DNA from: Nocardiopsis algeriensis
Lineage (GTDB): Bacteria > Actinomycetota > Actinomycetes > Streptosporangiales > Streptosporangiaceae
DNA length: 64,000 nucleotides
Direction of reading: 5' to 3'
Assembly (NCBI RefSeq): GCF_014203695.1
Contig: NZ_JACHJO010000009.1
Location: 1 to 64,000, forward strand
Position numbers and translations under genes: made by a program. Below are positions 44,675 through 53,433 of the stretch, one piece after another; the stretch's first letter is position 1, and each line of letters opens with the position of its first letter. Under the pieces are notes generated by a model, which worked only from the letters and a program-made list of their open reading frames with translations, did no database searches and had not been told where the DNA came from.

Positions 44675-44917
44675 TCATCTCCGGTAGCGGCGTTCGAAGC
44701 GCTCGACGCGGCCGGCGGTGTCCACCACACGGGTGTTGCCCGTGTAGAAGGGGTGGCTCGCGCTGGAGATCTCCACGTCCACGACCGGGTAGGTGTTGCC
44801 GTCCTCCCACTCGACCGTCGCGTCGCCGGCGGCGGTGGAGCGGGTGAGGAAGGCGGAGCCGGCCGCGCGGTCGCGGAAGACGACGGTTCGGTAGCCGGGG
44901 TGGATGCCGGTCTTCAT
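44675..44917 (-). CDS. rpmE2: 50S ribosomal protein L31 type B (zinc-independent)
   Basis: An 80-residue L31. [37 protein letters not shown] and [12 protein letters not shown] are characteristic of type B L31. The zinc-binding CxxC pairs of the standard L31 are absent; there is no cysteine at all. Such copies replace the zinc-containing protein during zinc starvation, freeing zinc from ribosomes. AGGAGG lies five bases before ATG 44917. It follows the L33 gene by 26 bases in the same operon. Confidence 0.95.
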   Translation of the reverse strand: MKTGIHPGYRTVVFRDRAAGSAFLTRSTAAGDATVEWEDGNTYPVVDVEISSASHPFYTGNTRVVDTAGRVERFERRYRR

Positions 44918-44943
44918 GAGCTCCTCCTGGTCGGAACTGTGGT

Positions 44944-45108
44944 TCAGCGCTCTTCGCGGAAATCGACGTGGCGGCGGGCCACCGGGTCGTACTTGCTCAG
45001 GACGATCCGGTCGGGTGTGTTGCGCCGGTTCTTGCGGGTGACGTAGGTGTAGCCGGTCCCCGCCGTGGACCTGAGTTTGGTGACGGGGCGGGTCTCGCTG
45101 CGTGCCAC
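44944..45108 (-). CDS. rpmG: 50S ribosomal protein L33, cysteine-free paralogue
   Basis: A 54-residue L33 ([40 protein letters not shown]). It contains no cysteine, so it is the zinc-free C-minus form made when zinc is scarce. GTG 45108 follows GAGAGGAG at six bases. First gene of the L33-L31 unit, with a Zur-like site 48 bases upstream. Together with L31 it spares ribosomal zinc. Confidence 0.93.
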   Translation of the reverse strand: MARSETRPVTKLRSTAGTGYTYVTRKNRRNTPDRIVLSKYDPVARRHVDFREER

Positions 45109-45155
45109 AAGGTCTCCTCTCGTACTGCCTTCGTGCTGCCCGCCCTCTACAAGGA

Positions 45156-45174
45156 AATGGTTGCCGTTTTCATT
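45156..45174 (-). promoter_or_regulatory. Zur-like box before the L33/L31 genes (half degenerate)
   Basis: On the minus strand AATGAAAACGGCAACCATT. The left half TGAAAACGG matches the boxes at 11113 and 12453; the right half is weaker but keeps dyad spacing. Zur control of C-minus L31/L33 is established in Streptomyces. Confidence 0.6.
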
Positions 45175-45391
45175 CCCTGAAAAGCAGTCGGGCCGCCCCG
45201 CGTCCGGCGCGGCCACATCAGGGACTCCGAGTACTTGCAATGTTGCTCGTGGCACACAACCGCGGTCCTGTGTCCCTGTTCGCCGTGCCGGTCGGTACTC
45301 CCGACCGAGCGGGCGCGCCGGTTCCGGATCAGCCTGCGCGGCCGCACGGCTGCGGCAGTGGGCCGCTCGCAACGGACGGCATCCGCGGAGC

Positions 45392-46093
45392 CTAGCGGAC
45401 GGTCCGCCAGTACTGGCGTTTTCCCTCGTCTCGGACGACGACGCCGAGCCGGGCCAGCTCCGTGCGCAGCTCGGCCGCCTCCGCGGACTCCTTGGCCTCC
45501 AGAGCCGCCTGCCTGGCCCGCAGGATCGCCTGAGCGCCCTGCTCCAGTCCGGGCACGCCGTCGAACCAGCGCCGATAGTCGTCCTGGCAGGGGTCGGCGT
45601 CCAGCCACGTGTGGCCGTGCTCCTCGAAGGCGGCGCGCAGCCGAGCCTCGGAATGGCCGGTGCGCTCACGCACGAGCTCGGCGGTATCCGGCCCCAGGAC
45701 GACGAGGTCCTTGCCGTCGACGAAGGCGGCACCGACCCGGTCGCGAGCGATCCGCACGGTTTCCTTGCGGGTGACGCGCACGGAACCGCCGTCGATCTCC
45801 ACCGTGACCATCTCGTCGTAGGAGGAGAGGGTGACCAGGGCTCCGGCGAGCAGGCCGGCGGCGGTGAGGACCCCGGTCAGGACGGGCCCGCTGAGGTTGG
45901 CCAGGGCCGCCACCGGCTCGGGCCCCGGCAGGAAGGGCAGATGCAGGACCCACTCCGGGAGCAGAGCGAGCCAGGACGGCACCTGGGAGAGCACCCACCC
46001 GGTGCCCGCACCGAGCAGCGGGAACACCGTCCAGAGGAACAGGTGGGTTCCGAGTCCGTCACGGACGGCGGTGGGTCTGCGGATGTCGGTCAT
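45392..46093 (-). CDS. yqeB: YqeB-family membrane protein
   Basis: A 233-residue protein with two membrane spans near the N-terminus ([20 protein letters not shown] and [20 protein letters not shown]), then a cytoplasmic part. The C-terminal motif [19 protein letters not shown] is characteristic of the YqeB family in actinobacteria and bacilli. The function is unknown. ATG 46093 has GAAGGGG upstream; a longer frame upstream lacks a ribosome site. A 7-bp inverted repeat (GTCACAG, 46170-46176, with CTGTGAC, 46190-46196) sits in its promoter region. Confidence 0.8.
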   Translation of the reverse strand: MTDIRRPTAVRDGLGTHLFLWTVFPLLGAGTGWVLSQVPSWLALLPEWVLHLPFLPGPEPVAALANLSGPVLTGVLTAAGLLAGALVTLSSYDEMVTVEIDGGSVRVTRKETVRIARDRVGAAFVDGKDLVVLGPDTAELVRERTGHSEARLRAAFEEHGHTWLDADPCQDDYRRWFDGVPGLEQGAQAILRARQAALEAKESAEAAELRTELARLGVVVRDEGKRQYWRTVR

Positions 46094-46309
46094 GTCGTCC
46101 CCTTCGTGTGTCGTCGGCGGTCGGTGACGAGGCGGGCGCCGCGCACCGCGATCGAGATCACCGCCGTCCGTCACAGCAGTTGTGCTCTCCTGTGACTGGA
46201 GTGTTTCGCCGACCAGCACCACGGCCCCGGTCAGGGCGAGCGGGCCCCTTGCGTCCACGTCCTGCCTCGGGGCCGCTGCGGATTCACTCACCACTTTACT
46301 AGTTGACCA

Positions 46310-46323
46310 TATAGGATCCTATA
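46310..46323. promoter_or_regulatory. TetR operator palindrome
   Basis: TATAGGATCCTATA is a perfect 14-bp palindrome ending one base before the ATG of the TetR gene. It would overlap a -10 region and block transcription when bound. Confidence 0.65.
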
Positions 46324-46324
46324 C

Positions 46325-46969
46325 ATGCAACCAGTCGACAAGGCAGACGAAGGCGGCGACCGCGAGGAGGAGACCTTCGTCGAGGCCGCGCGGCGCGAGC
46401 AGATCGTGTCCGCGGCCGTGGAGGCCATCGCCGAAGAGGGGTACGCCAAGGCCTCCTTCGTTCGCATCGCCAAGCGGGCGGGGATCAGCCCGGGGCTGAT
46501 CACCTATCACTTCAGGACGAAGGAGAACCTGATCCGCCGGGTCCTCGCCGACATCGACGCCCGTCTGGACCGCTCCATGGAGGGTGGGCCCGAGCCGCTG
46601 GAGGGCTTCGAGGACGCCCTGCGGCGCATCGTCACCGGACATGTCTCCCACTGCGCGCGCAACCCTCGTGAGATGACTGCCCGGCGGGAGATCCAGTCGG
46701 CGGCCACCCTGTCCGCCGGGCTGCGCACCGAGATCGCCGAGGGGGACCGGGCGGGCCGGGCCGAGCTCGTCGCCTTCCTCGCCGACGGGCAGCGCCACGG
46801 GGAGTTCCGCGAGTTCGACCCCGAGGTCTTCGCCGACTCCCTCCTGACCGTGCTCGTCTCCGTCTCCCGTGCGCTGGACGCTCGGCCCGCCGACGCCCAC
46901 GCCGCCTACGGCCGCGAGCTGGCCGATCTGTTCTGCGCCGCCGCGACCGGACGTTCCCCCGACCGGTGA
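46325..46969 (+). CDS. TetR-family transcription regulator
   Basis: A 214-residue regulator. The N-terminal helix-turn-helix FVRIAKRAGISPGLITYHFR (about 45-65) is canonical, with REQIVSAAVEAIAEEGYAKA before it. The C-terminal ligand domain matches the TetR_C_6-like BetI group. It likely represses itself through the adjacent palindrome, and perhaps the divergent yqeB gene. There is no ribosome site before ATG 46325, so the message is probably leaderless. Confidence 0.9.
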   Translation: MQPVDKADEGGDREEETFVEAARREQIVSAAVEAIAEEGYAKASFVRIAKRAGISPGLITYHFRTKENLIRRVLADIDARLDRSMEGGPEPLEGFEDALRRIVTGHVSHCARNPREMTARREIQSAATLSAGLRTEIAEGDRAGRAELVAFLADGQRHGEFREFDPEVFADSLLTVLVSVSRALDARPADAHAAYGRELADLFCAAATGRSPDR

Positions 46970-46980
46970 CGGGAACGCGA

Positions 46981-47025
46981 ACGGCCGGGGCCGCCACGGA
47001 TGTTCTCCGTGGCGGCCCCGGCCGT
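46981..47025. terminator. Bidirectional terminator, perfect 20-bp stem
   Basis: Arms 46981-47000 and 47006-47025 are exact complements around a TGTTC loop, between the TetR gene and the convergent peptide-transport ATPase. Confidence 0.8.
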
Positions 47026-47035
47026 GAACAGCTCG

Positions 47036-48793
47036 TCAGGCGACGCGGCCCGCGCGCAGCATCTCGCGCTCGGCGCGGTGGCGCCTGGCCTCGTCCGGGT
47101 CGAGGACGGGGGCGGCCGCCAGCAACTGACGCGTGTACTCGCTCTGCGGATTCTCGTACACGCTGTCGCTGTCCCCCGACTCCACCACCTCACCCTTGCG
47201 CATCACCAACACCCGATCACTGACCTGACGCACCACCGCCAGATCATGCGCCACAAAGATGTAGGTCAACCCGAAATCATCCTGCAACTCCGACAACAAC
47301 CGCAGCACCTGATCCTGCGTCGACACATCCAACGCCGACACCGGCTCATCACAGATGATCAACTTCGGCTTGAGAATCAACGCCCGCGCGATCGCGATCC
47401 GCTGACGCTGACCCCCCGAGAACGCATGCGGAAACCGGTTGTAATGCCCCGGCTCCAACCCCACCCGCTCCAACAACTCCTGCACCCGCACACGAATCTT
47501 TCGGGTGTCCTTCTCCCCCTGCACCCGCAGCGCCGTACCGATCGCATCGCCCACCGTCAACCGCGGATTCAACGACGAATACGGACTCTGGAACACCATC
47601 TGCACATCCCGCCGCAGCGGACGCAGCTCCCGCTCCTTCATGTGCGTGATATCGCGCCCATCGAACACCACCCGGCCCCGGGTCGGCTCCAGCAGACGCA
47701 TCACCGTCCGCGACAACGTGCTCTTGCCCGACCCCGACTCACCCACCACACCCAGCGTCTCACCGCGGTACAGGTCGAAGGACACCCCCTTGACCGCCCA
47801 GAAATCCGTCGACCGACCCCACGCACCACCGCGCACCTTGAACCGCTGCGCCACATCCCGCACACTCAACAGCGGCTCACCGCGGCCACCGTCGGCCGAA
47901 GGAGCAAAGGCCGCGGGGACAGTGCCCCCTCCTTCGGCCCCGGCCTTGGCCACCCGGTCGGCGCGGTCCTGGGCCCGGCGCTGGGCACGCGAGACCTCCA
48001 CCCGCGGCACCGCCGCCAGCAGCGCCTGGGTGTAGGGGTGCTCGGGCGCGGACAGCACGGTGCGCACGTCACCGCGCTCGACGGCCTCGCCGTGGCGCAT
48101 GACCACGACCTCGTCCACCGACCCGGCCACCACCGCCAGGTCGTGGGAGACCAGGATCAGGGCCATACCCAGATCCCGGCGCAGCTCGTCCAGCAGATCC
48201 AGCACCTGGGCCTGCACGGTGACGTCCAGCGCGGTGGTGGGCTCATCGGCCAGCAGCACCTTCGGGTCACACATCAGCCCCATCGCGATGACCACGCGCT
48301 GGCGCATGCCACCGGAGAACTCGTGCGGATAGGAATTGACCCGCTTCTCCGGCTGGGGGATGCCCACCCGGTCCAGGGCCTCCACGGCCTTCTTGAGGGC
48401 CGCGTCCTTGGAGGCCTTCGGGTTGTGGATCTTGTAGGCCTCGACGAGCTGGTTGCCGATGGTGTACTGCGGGTGCAGCGACTGCATGGGGTCCTGGAAC
48501 ACCATGGCGATGTCGTTGCCGCGCATGCGCCGCAGTTCCTTGTCGGAGGCCGTCACGACGTTCTTGCCGGCCACCTCGATGGCACCGGTGATCTTCGCCC
48601 GGCTGCCCCGGTGCAGGCCCATCAGCGCCAGCGAGGTCACGCTCTTGCCCGACCCCGACTCGCCGACGATGCCCAGGGCACCGCCGGCGGGCACCTCGAA
48701 GGACAGCCCCTTCACCGCCTGGACGTCCCCGTCCATGGTCGGGAAGGTCACCCGCAGGTCGTCCACGCGGACGACGGGCCCGGTCGTGGCCAT
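47036..48793 (-). CDS. Dipeptide/oligopeptide ABC transporter ATPase, DppD-DppF fusion
   Basis: A 585-residue protein with two ATPase domains in one chain. The first (about 1-270) has GESGSGKSV, FSGGMRQRV and LLADEPTTALD; the second (about 305-570) has GESGSGKST, FSGGQRQRI and IICDEPVSALD. C-terminal NPQSEYTRQLL is typical of peptide importers. It drives the DppB/DppC permeases encoded upstream in the operon. Anomaly: about 47165-47875, the second ATPase domain, is much lower in G+C (line samples 53-60%) than the first half (about 80% at 48001-48060), and codon use changes with it. Confidence 0.93.
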   Translation of the reverse strand: MATTGPVVRVDDLRVTFPTMDGDVQAVKGLSFEVPAGGALGIVGESGSGKSVTSLALMGLHRGSRAKITGAIEVAGKNVVTASDKELRRMRGNDIAMVFQDPMQSLHPQYTIGNQLVEAYKIHNPKASKDAALKKAVEALDRVGIPQPEKRVNSYPHEFSGGMRQRVVIAMGLMCDPKVLLADEPTTALDVTVQAQVLDLLDELRRDLGMALILVSHDLAVVAGSVDEVVVMRHGEAVERGDVRTVLSAPEHPYTQALLAAVPRVEVSRAQRRAQDRADRVAKAGAEGGGTVPAAFAPSADGGRGEPLLSVRDVAQRFKVRGGAWGRSTDFWAVKGVSFDLYRGETLGVVGESGSGKSTLSRTVMRLLEPTRGRVVFDGRDITHMKERELRPLRRDVQMVFQSPYSSLNPRLTVGDAIGTALRVQGEKDTRKIRVRVQELLERVGLEPGHYNRFPHAFSGGQRQRIAIARALILKPKLIICDEPVSALDVSTQDQVLRLLSELQDDFGLTYIFVAHDLAVVRQVSDRVLVMRKGEVVESGDSDSVYENPQSEYTRQLLAAAPVLDPDEARRHRAEREMLRAGRVA

Positions 48794-48836
48794 GTCACAT
48801 TTCCTTCGCTAGAGCTGGTCTGGTCTGTCGGCGGGG

Positions 48837-49850
48837 TCAGGCGGCGATCCGCACCCGCGGGTCGACGAGCGGGTAGAGCAGGTCGACGACGAGGTTGCAG
48901 ATGACGATGAAGACGGCGCCCAGGAGCGTCACACCGAGGACGACGGGCAGGTCCTTGCCGATGATCGCGTCGATGGCGTAGGCGCCGATGCCCTTGAGGG
49001 AGAACACCTTCTCGGTGAGGACGGCGCCGCCCAGGACCAGGCCGACGTCCAGACCGAAGATGGTGAGGATCGGGGTCAGGGCAGGGCGCAGCGCGTGCTT
49101 GAAGATGACCTTGCGCTCGCTCAGACCCTTGGCCCGGGCGGTGCGGATGTAGTCCTCGCCCAGGACCTCCAGCATGCCGGCGCGGGTCTGGCGCGCATAC
49201 TGCGCGGCGTGCAGGAAGGCCAGGGTGATCCAGGGCAGGATCATCGCCGTGAACCAGGCGCCGGGGTCCTCGGCCAGCGGAACGTAGCGCGGGACCGGGA
49301 GAAGCTTCCAGGAGTGGACCACGAAGGCCAGGGCCAGCAGACCGGTGAAGTAGATGGGCAGGGACACGCCGACGAGGGCGGTTCCCATGGCCAGGCGGTC
49401 GAAGAGGCTGCCCTTCCTGACGGCGGAGAGGACACCCACGGCCACACCGCCGATGAGCCAGATGACCGCAGCACCCAGTGCCAGCGACACCGTCACCGGA
49501 AGCCGACTCAGGAGCTGCTCGAGGACGGGGCTGTTGGTGGTGAAGGAGTAGCCGAGGCAGGGCGCCGCGCACTCCACCGTCTCGCGGCCGAACACGTACT
49601 CGGTGCCGAAGATCAGGTCCTTCACGAAGTTGAAGAACTGCACGACGACCGGCTGGTCCAGGCCCAACCGCTCCACCGTCGCGTCGAGCGCCTCCGGCGT
49701 GGGGGCCTTGCCCACGTACAGGGCGGCCATGCCGCGCGGGGTCACGCCCGCCCACTTGGGCAGGACGAAGAAGATCCAGAAAGTCACGGCCGTGACGACG
49801 GCGAGCAGCAGCAGCCCCGCGCCGAGGCGGCGAAGAATGTAGTTCAGCAT
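48837..49850 (-). CDS. Peptide ABC transporter permease, DppB/OppB type
   Basis: A 337-residue permease. MLNYILRRLGAGLLLLAVVT is the classic OppB start, followed by six spans. The binding-protein-dependent transport loop TARAKGLSERKVIFKHALRP, near residue 235, contacts the ATPase. ATG 49850 is chosen over GTG 49871 because it gives the family N-terminus. It is preceded by an intercistronic hairpin and follows the binding-protein gene, typical of dpp operons. Confidence 0.92.
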   Translation of the reverse strand: MLNYILRRLGAGLLLLAVVTAVTFWIFFVLPKWAGVTPRGMAALYVGKAPTPEALDATVERLGLDQPVVVQFFNFVKDLIFGTEYVFGRETVECAAPCLGYSFTTNSPVLEQLLSRLPVTVSLALGAAVIWLIGGVAVGVLSAVRKGSLFDRLAMGTALVGVSLPIYFTGLLALAFVVHSWKLLPVPRYVPLAEDPGAWFTAMILPWITLAFLHAAQYARQTRAGMLEVLGEDYIRTARAKGLSERKVIFKHALRPALTPILTIFGLDVGLVLGGAVLTEKVFSLKGIGAYAIDAIIGKDLPVVLGVTLLGAVFIVICNLVVDLLYPLVDPRVRIAA

Positions 49851-49857
49851 CTCGGTC

Positions 49858-49898
49858 AGCGGCGGGGGCACCCGCGGGGCCGCGGGGCCCCCGCCGCT
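49858..49898 (-). terminator. Intercistronic hairpin between binding protein and permease genes
   Basis: AGCGGCGGGGGC (49858-49869) pairs with GCCCCCGCCGCT (49887-49898), with an inner CCCGCGG/CCGCGGG stem. It sits 8 bases before the permease start. It probably acts as a partial terminator or mRNA stabiliser that raises binding-protein output over the permease. Confidence 0.6.
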
Positions 49899-49937
49899 TT
49901 CACCTGCCTTCTCGTACTAGTTCAGGCGGGTTGTGTC

Positions 49938-51683
49938 TCAGCCGCGGTCCACGCCGAGCGCCATGAAGTCGTACATCATGTAGGCGGCGGAGTAGTAGAC
50001 GTTGGTCAGCTCGTCGGAGCGGTAGAACATCGAGCGGTCGAACACGACGGGCAGGATGGCGGCCTGCTCCATGACCAGGGTGTCGATCTGCTCGTAGAGG
50101 TTGGCGCGCTCGTCGGGGGCCTCGGTCCGGAGGGCCTCCTCCCACAGCTCGTTGACCTCGGGGTCGTCGAGTTCGGCGGTGTTGTAGTTACCGGTCTCCT
50201 GGATGGCGTCGCCCGCGGTGATCTTGTAGGCGAAGCCGTAACCGGTCGCCCAGTCCGGGCCCCAGCCCGAGACGCTCAGGCCGATGTCGTTCTCGCGGAC
50301 GTAGTCCTGCGAGCCGGCGTACTGGGCGAAGAAGTCCTCGGCCGGGAAGGTCTGGATCTCGGCCTCGATGTTGACCCGCTTGAGGGCCTCCTGCAGGGCC
50401 TCGGCGGTGGCGATGTCGTTGGGACGGCCGTCGCGCACCGCGATGTTGGTGGAGAAGCCGTCGTCCTCGCCGCACTCCTCGAGCTTGGCCTGGGCCGCCT
50501 CGAGGTCACCCTTGTTGTCCTCGGAGGGGTACAGGTCCGACTCGGGGTCGGAGCCGTCCAGGGTCGGCGGGAGCAGGTTGGTGGCGATGTCGCCACCGCT
50601 GTCGCCGCCCCAGGCGCGGTGCAGGCTGTCGCGGTCGGCGGCGTACATGATCGCCTGGCGGCAGGCCACGTCCTCGATGACCGGGGTGTGGATGTTGACG
50701 TAGCGCAGCGCACCGGAGTACGGGTTGTCCAGGTTGGCCTGGGCGGCCTCGTCGGTGATCAGCTGGCTCTTCATGGTCGGGCCGACGCCGTTGCCGGAGA
50801 GGTCGACGTCGATCTCGCCGTTGACCAGGCGCTGGTCGATCTCGTCCTGGTCGACACCGATCTCGACGGTGATCTCGTCGGGCAGAGCCGTGCGGATCGG
50901 GTCGGTCGCGCCGTCCCAGTTCTCGTTGCGGACCAGGTCGAGCTTGACGCCGGGCTCGTAGGAACCGTCGAACTTGTAGGGGCCCGAGGAGAGGACGTTC
51001 TCCTTGTACAGCGCACCCCGGTCGGCGTCGACCGGCACGGGGGCGGTCTGCGGCTGGGTCAGCACGTACGGGAACTCGGAGAAGCTCTCCTTGAGGTGGA
51101 AGACCAGGGTGTGGTCGTCCGGAGTCTCCACGGCGGTGAAGGCCGCCAGCGGGTCGTCGGTCTCGTAGACGTTGAAGGGCTCCTGGTCGAGGTGGGACTC
51201 GAAGTAGCGCGGGCCGTTGGGCAGCTCGCCGCCGTTGTAGTTGGAGCGGGCGATCGCGTACTTGATGTCCTGCGCCGTGATCGCGGAGCCGTCCTCGTAC
51301 TTGAGGCCCTCCTGGATCTTGACGGTCCACTCGGTGAAGTCGTCGTTGGGCTCGGGCATCCCCGCGGCCAGGTCGGTGACCAGCTCGGTGGACTCCTGCC
51401 CCGGGGCCGGGGCGAAGGCCAGGAGGGTACGCGCGTAGTAGCGGGAGAAGTTCCAGCTGAACGCGTAGTAGGTGTCACCGGGGTCGGTGGAGTCGAAGTC
51501 CGAGGAAATGGCGTAGCGCAGCGTGCCGCCGGTCGTCTCCGAGGCGTTGACGATCTCGGTGGAGCCCTGGTCGAAGGCGGCACCGGAAGCGCTGTCGCCG
51601 CTGCCGGAGTCCCCGCCGCACGCCGACAGGAAGATGGACGCCGCCGCGCCGAGCGCGACGAAGCCGAGGGTGCGTTTCCTCAC
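49938..51683 (-). CDS. Peptide ABC transporter substrate-binding lipoprotein (SBP family 5)
   Basis: A 581-residue family 5 receptor (DppA/OppA). A signal peptide with RKR and the lipobox LSAC gives anchor cysteine C22. GGTLRYAISSDFDSTDPGDT starts the mature fold, and ITAQDIKYAIARSNYNG, PYKFDGSYEPGVKLDLVRNE and ACRQAIMYAADRDSLHRAWG are family signatures. GTG 51683 has AGAGAGG upstream; a longer frame would displace the signal peptide. Second gene of the operon. Confidence 0.93.
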   Translation of the reverse strand: MRKRTLGFVALGAAASIFLSACGGDSGSGDSASGAAFDQGSTEIVNASETTGGTLRYAISSDFDSTDPGDTYYAFSWNFSRYYARTLLAFAPAPGQESTELVTDLAAGMPEPNDDFTEWTVKIQEGLKYEDGSAITAQDIKYAIARSNYNGGELPNGPRYFESHLDQEPFNVYETDDPLAAFTAVETPDDHTLVFHLKESFSEFPYVLTQPQTAPVPVDADRGALYKENVLSSGPYKFDGSYEPGVKLDLVRNENWDGATDPIRTALPDEITVEIGVDQDEIDQRLVNGEIDVDLSGNGVGPTMKSQLITDEAAQANLDNPYSGALRYVNIHTPVIEDVACRQAIMYAADRDSLHRAWGGDSGGDIATNLLPPTLDGSDPESDLYPSEDNKGDLEAAQAKLEECGEDDGFSTNIAVRDGRPNDIATAEALQEALKRVNIEAEIQTFPAEDFFAQYAGSQDYVRENDIGLSVSGWGPDWATGYGFAYKITAGDAIQETGNYNTAELDDPEVNELWEEALRTEAPDERANLYEQIDTLVMEQAAILPVVFDRSMFYRSDELTNVYYSAAYMMYDFMALGVDRG

Positions 51684-51783
51684 GGATGTACCTCTCTTGC
51701 GAACCTGCAGTTGGATGGGATGAACCTGCCATAGGACGTTTGAATCCCAGCGGTAGAGAGCAGGTCCCGCCGGGATCCCGACG

Positions 51784-52845
51784 TCAGTCGGAGGTCTTGG
51801 GGTCGAAAGCATCTCGGAGGCCGTCACCGAACAGGTTGAACGCGAGCACGGTGATGAAGATGGCCAGGCCGGGGAAGATGATGAAGTAGGGAGCGGTCGA
51901 GTAGTGCGAGACCGCTTCGGAGAGCATCTTGCCCCAGCTGGGGGTCGGCGGGTTGATACCGACGCCCAGGAAGCTCAGGGCCGCCTCGAACAGGATGTTC
52001 GTGGGGATGAGCAGGGTCGCGTAGACGAGGATCGGCGTGACGAGGTTCGGCAGGATCTCCTTGAACAGGATGTGCCGGTTGCTCGCACCCAGGCTCCTGG
52101 CCGCCTCGACGAACTCGCGCTCACGCAGCGAGAGCGTCTGCCCGCGGACGATGCGGGCGATGTAGGGCCAGTTGAAGAAGCCGATGATGAAGACGATGAC
52201 ACCGATGCGCAGTCCGTTGCCGGTCAGCCCGAGGATGCCCTCGGGAATGACGCCGACCAGGGCGATGGCGAACAGCAGCAGCGGGAAGGCCAGGAAGATG
52301 TCCATGGCCCGGCTGATGACGGTGTCGACCCAGCCGCCCTTGTAGCCGGCGATGATGCCCAGGACCGTGCCGAGGGCCACGCACACCAGGGTGGAGAGGA
52401 AGGCGACCAGCAGGGAGATCTGCGCGCCGTAGAGGATGCGGCTGAACAGGTCGCGCCCGGTGACCGGCTCCACGCCCAGCAGGTGCTCGGAGCTGATGGC
52501 TCCCCACCTGTCGAGGTACTCGGAGCTGGGGAAGGCACCAGGGGGCACAGGGTTGTCGGGGTCCTTGTAGGGAAGGCCCGTGTTCGGCTCGAGCAGATCC
52601 TGGTGGTACTGGGTGGGCGGGTGCCCGAACCACTTGGCCAGGAGCGGTGCGAGGATCGCGGCGAGGATGAGCAGTACGACGACCACTCCGGAGATCATCG
52701 CGACCTTGTCCTTGCGCAGGCGCTGCCAGGCGATCTGGCGCAGGGACCGGTTGTCGGAGCCGCCGCGCCCGTCAGGGGCCTTCGTGACGGTGTCGGCAGC
52801 TTCCGGCTGCTCCACCGACTCAGGGGCATGCGAGGGCGCGCTCAT
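51784..52845 (-). CDS. Peptide ABC transporter permease, DppC/OppC type
   Basis: A 353-residue permease with the OppC-type cytoplasmic N-terminus (about 70 residues; RSLRQIAWQRLRKDKVAMIS), then six spans. The GVEPVTGRDLFSRILYGAQI loop and the EAARSLGASNRHILFKEILP coupling helix are diagnostic. ATG 52866 is an equally possible start (MSGDGGLMSAPS); neither has a strong ribosome site. First gene of the operon: dppC, receptor, dppB, dppDF, an unusual order. Confidence 0.9.
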   Translation of the reverse strand: MSAPSHAPESVEQPEAADTVTKAPDGRGGSDNRSLRQIAWQRLRKDKVAMISGVVVVLLILAAILAPLLAKWFGHPPTQYHQDLLEPNTGLPYKDPDNPVPPGAFPSSEYLDRWGAISSEHLLGVEPVTGRDLFSRILYGAQISLLVAFLSTLVCVALGTVLGIIAGYKGGWVDTVISRAMDIFLAFPLLLFAIALVGVIPEGILGLTGNGLRIGVIVFIIGFFNWPYIARIVRGQTLSLREREFVEAARSLGASNRHILFKEILPNLVTPILVYATLLIPTNILFEAALSFLGVGINPPTPSWGKMLSEAVSHYSTAPYFIIFPGLAIFITVLAFNLFGDGLRDAFDPKTSD

Positions 52846-52866
52846 CAGGCCACCATCTCCACTCAT

Positions 52867-53433
52867 CGCTTCTGCCGAGGGACACGGCACACACGTGAGC
52901 CTGAAGCAGGACCCCGATCGGGGTCTCACGGGTGGTGCCGGTCGGTTCTCGACGCTGGCTGGCGTGGGCGTCGGGCCGCTGCGGCGGGATGGTGCCCACC
53001 GCCGCGGACTCCTCCCCTCGGAGGTGCCTCGGATCACAGGAGAGATTCGGCACTTCCGGGTTCGTTCCGCCCGGGCTGTTACATAGCGACCAACCTACTC
53101 GCCAGTCAGAGGCGCACTGTCCAACATCTGCCCATGTAGCTAAATTGTGACAAACACCGTTAAACAATCTTTATGGGCCGAAATGCCCACAAAATCCCCT
53201 CTGCTTCGGGGCAGGGGCCCAAGAGGGGCGGGCAAGAGGTCGTCGCGGGGACAACCCTAGAGCTGTGCTCCTTACGAGTCATCACAAGGTGGGACAAGCT
53301 ATGGCAAGTGCTATGTCCTTCTCCGGTGTCCGGCCGCGCACCGGCAGCGACGAAGGACCTCGGGAAAAGAGTGAGGGCCGCCCGCCGGAGCGGTGCGGCC
53401 CTGCTTCCGACGGGCCCCGAGGGGCCCGCGCTG
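52867..53433. other. AT-richer leader and promoter region of the peptide-transport operon
   Basis: About 570 bases without a supported gene. The stretch 53080-53200 is clearly less GC-rich than its surroundings. A minus-strand promoter is plausible: CTGACT (53104-53109), 18-base spacer, TATGTA (53080-53085), giving a leader of about 210 bases to the dppC start. The leftward tail of the GC-rich part (53411-53428) is a terminator for the next gene. No riboswitch pattern was recognised in the leader, and 53240-53400 shows nothing I can name. Confidence 0.5.
53411..53428 (-). terminator. Terminator hairpin
   Basis: CGGGCCCC-GA-GGGGCCCG, five bases after the stop of the membrane protein gene at 53434. 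Confidence 0.65.

Noticed and set aside
45240-45395. Possible 51-residue protein upstream of the L33 gene
   Set aside because: No ribosome site, unnatural Pro/Gly/Arg composition and it lies in a regulatory region; treated as chance.
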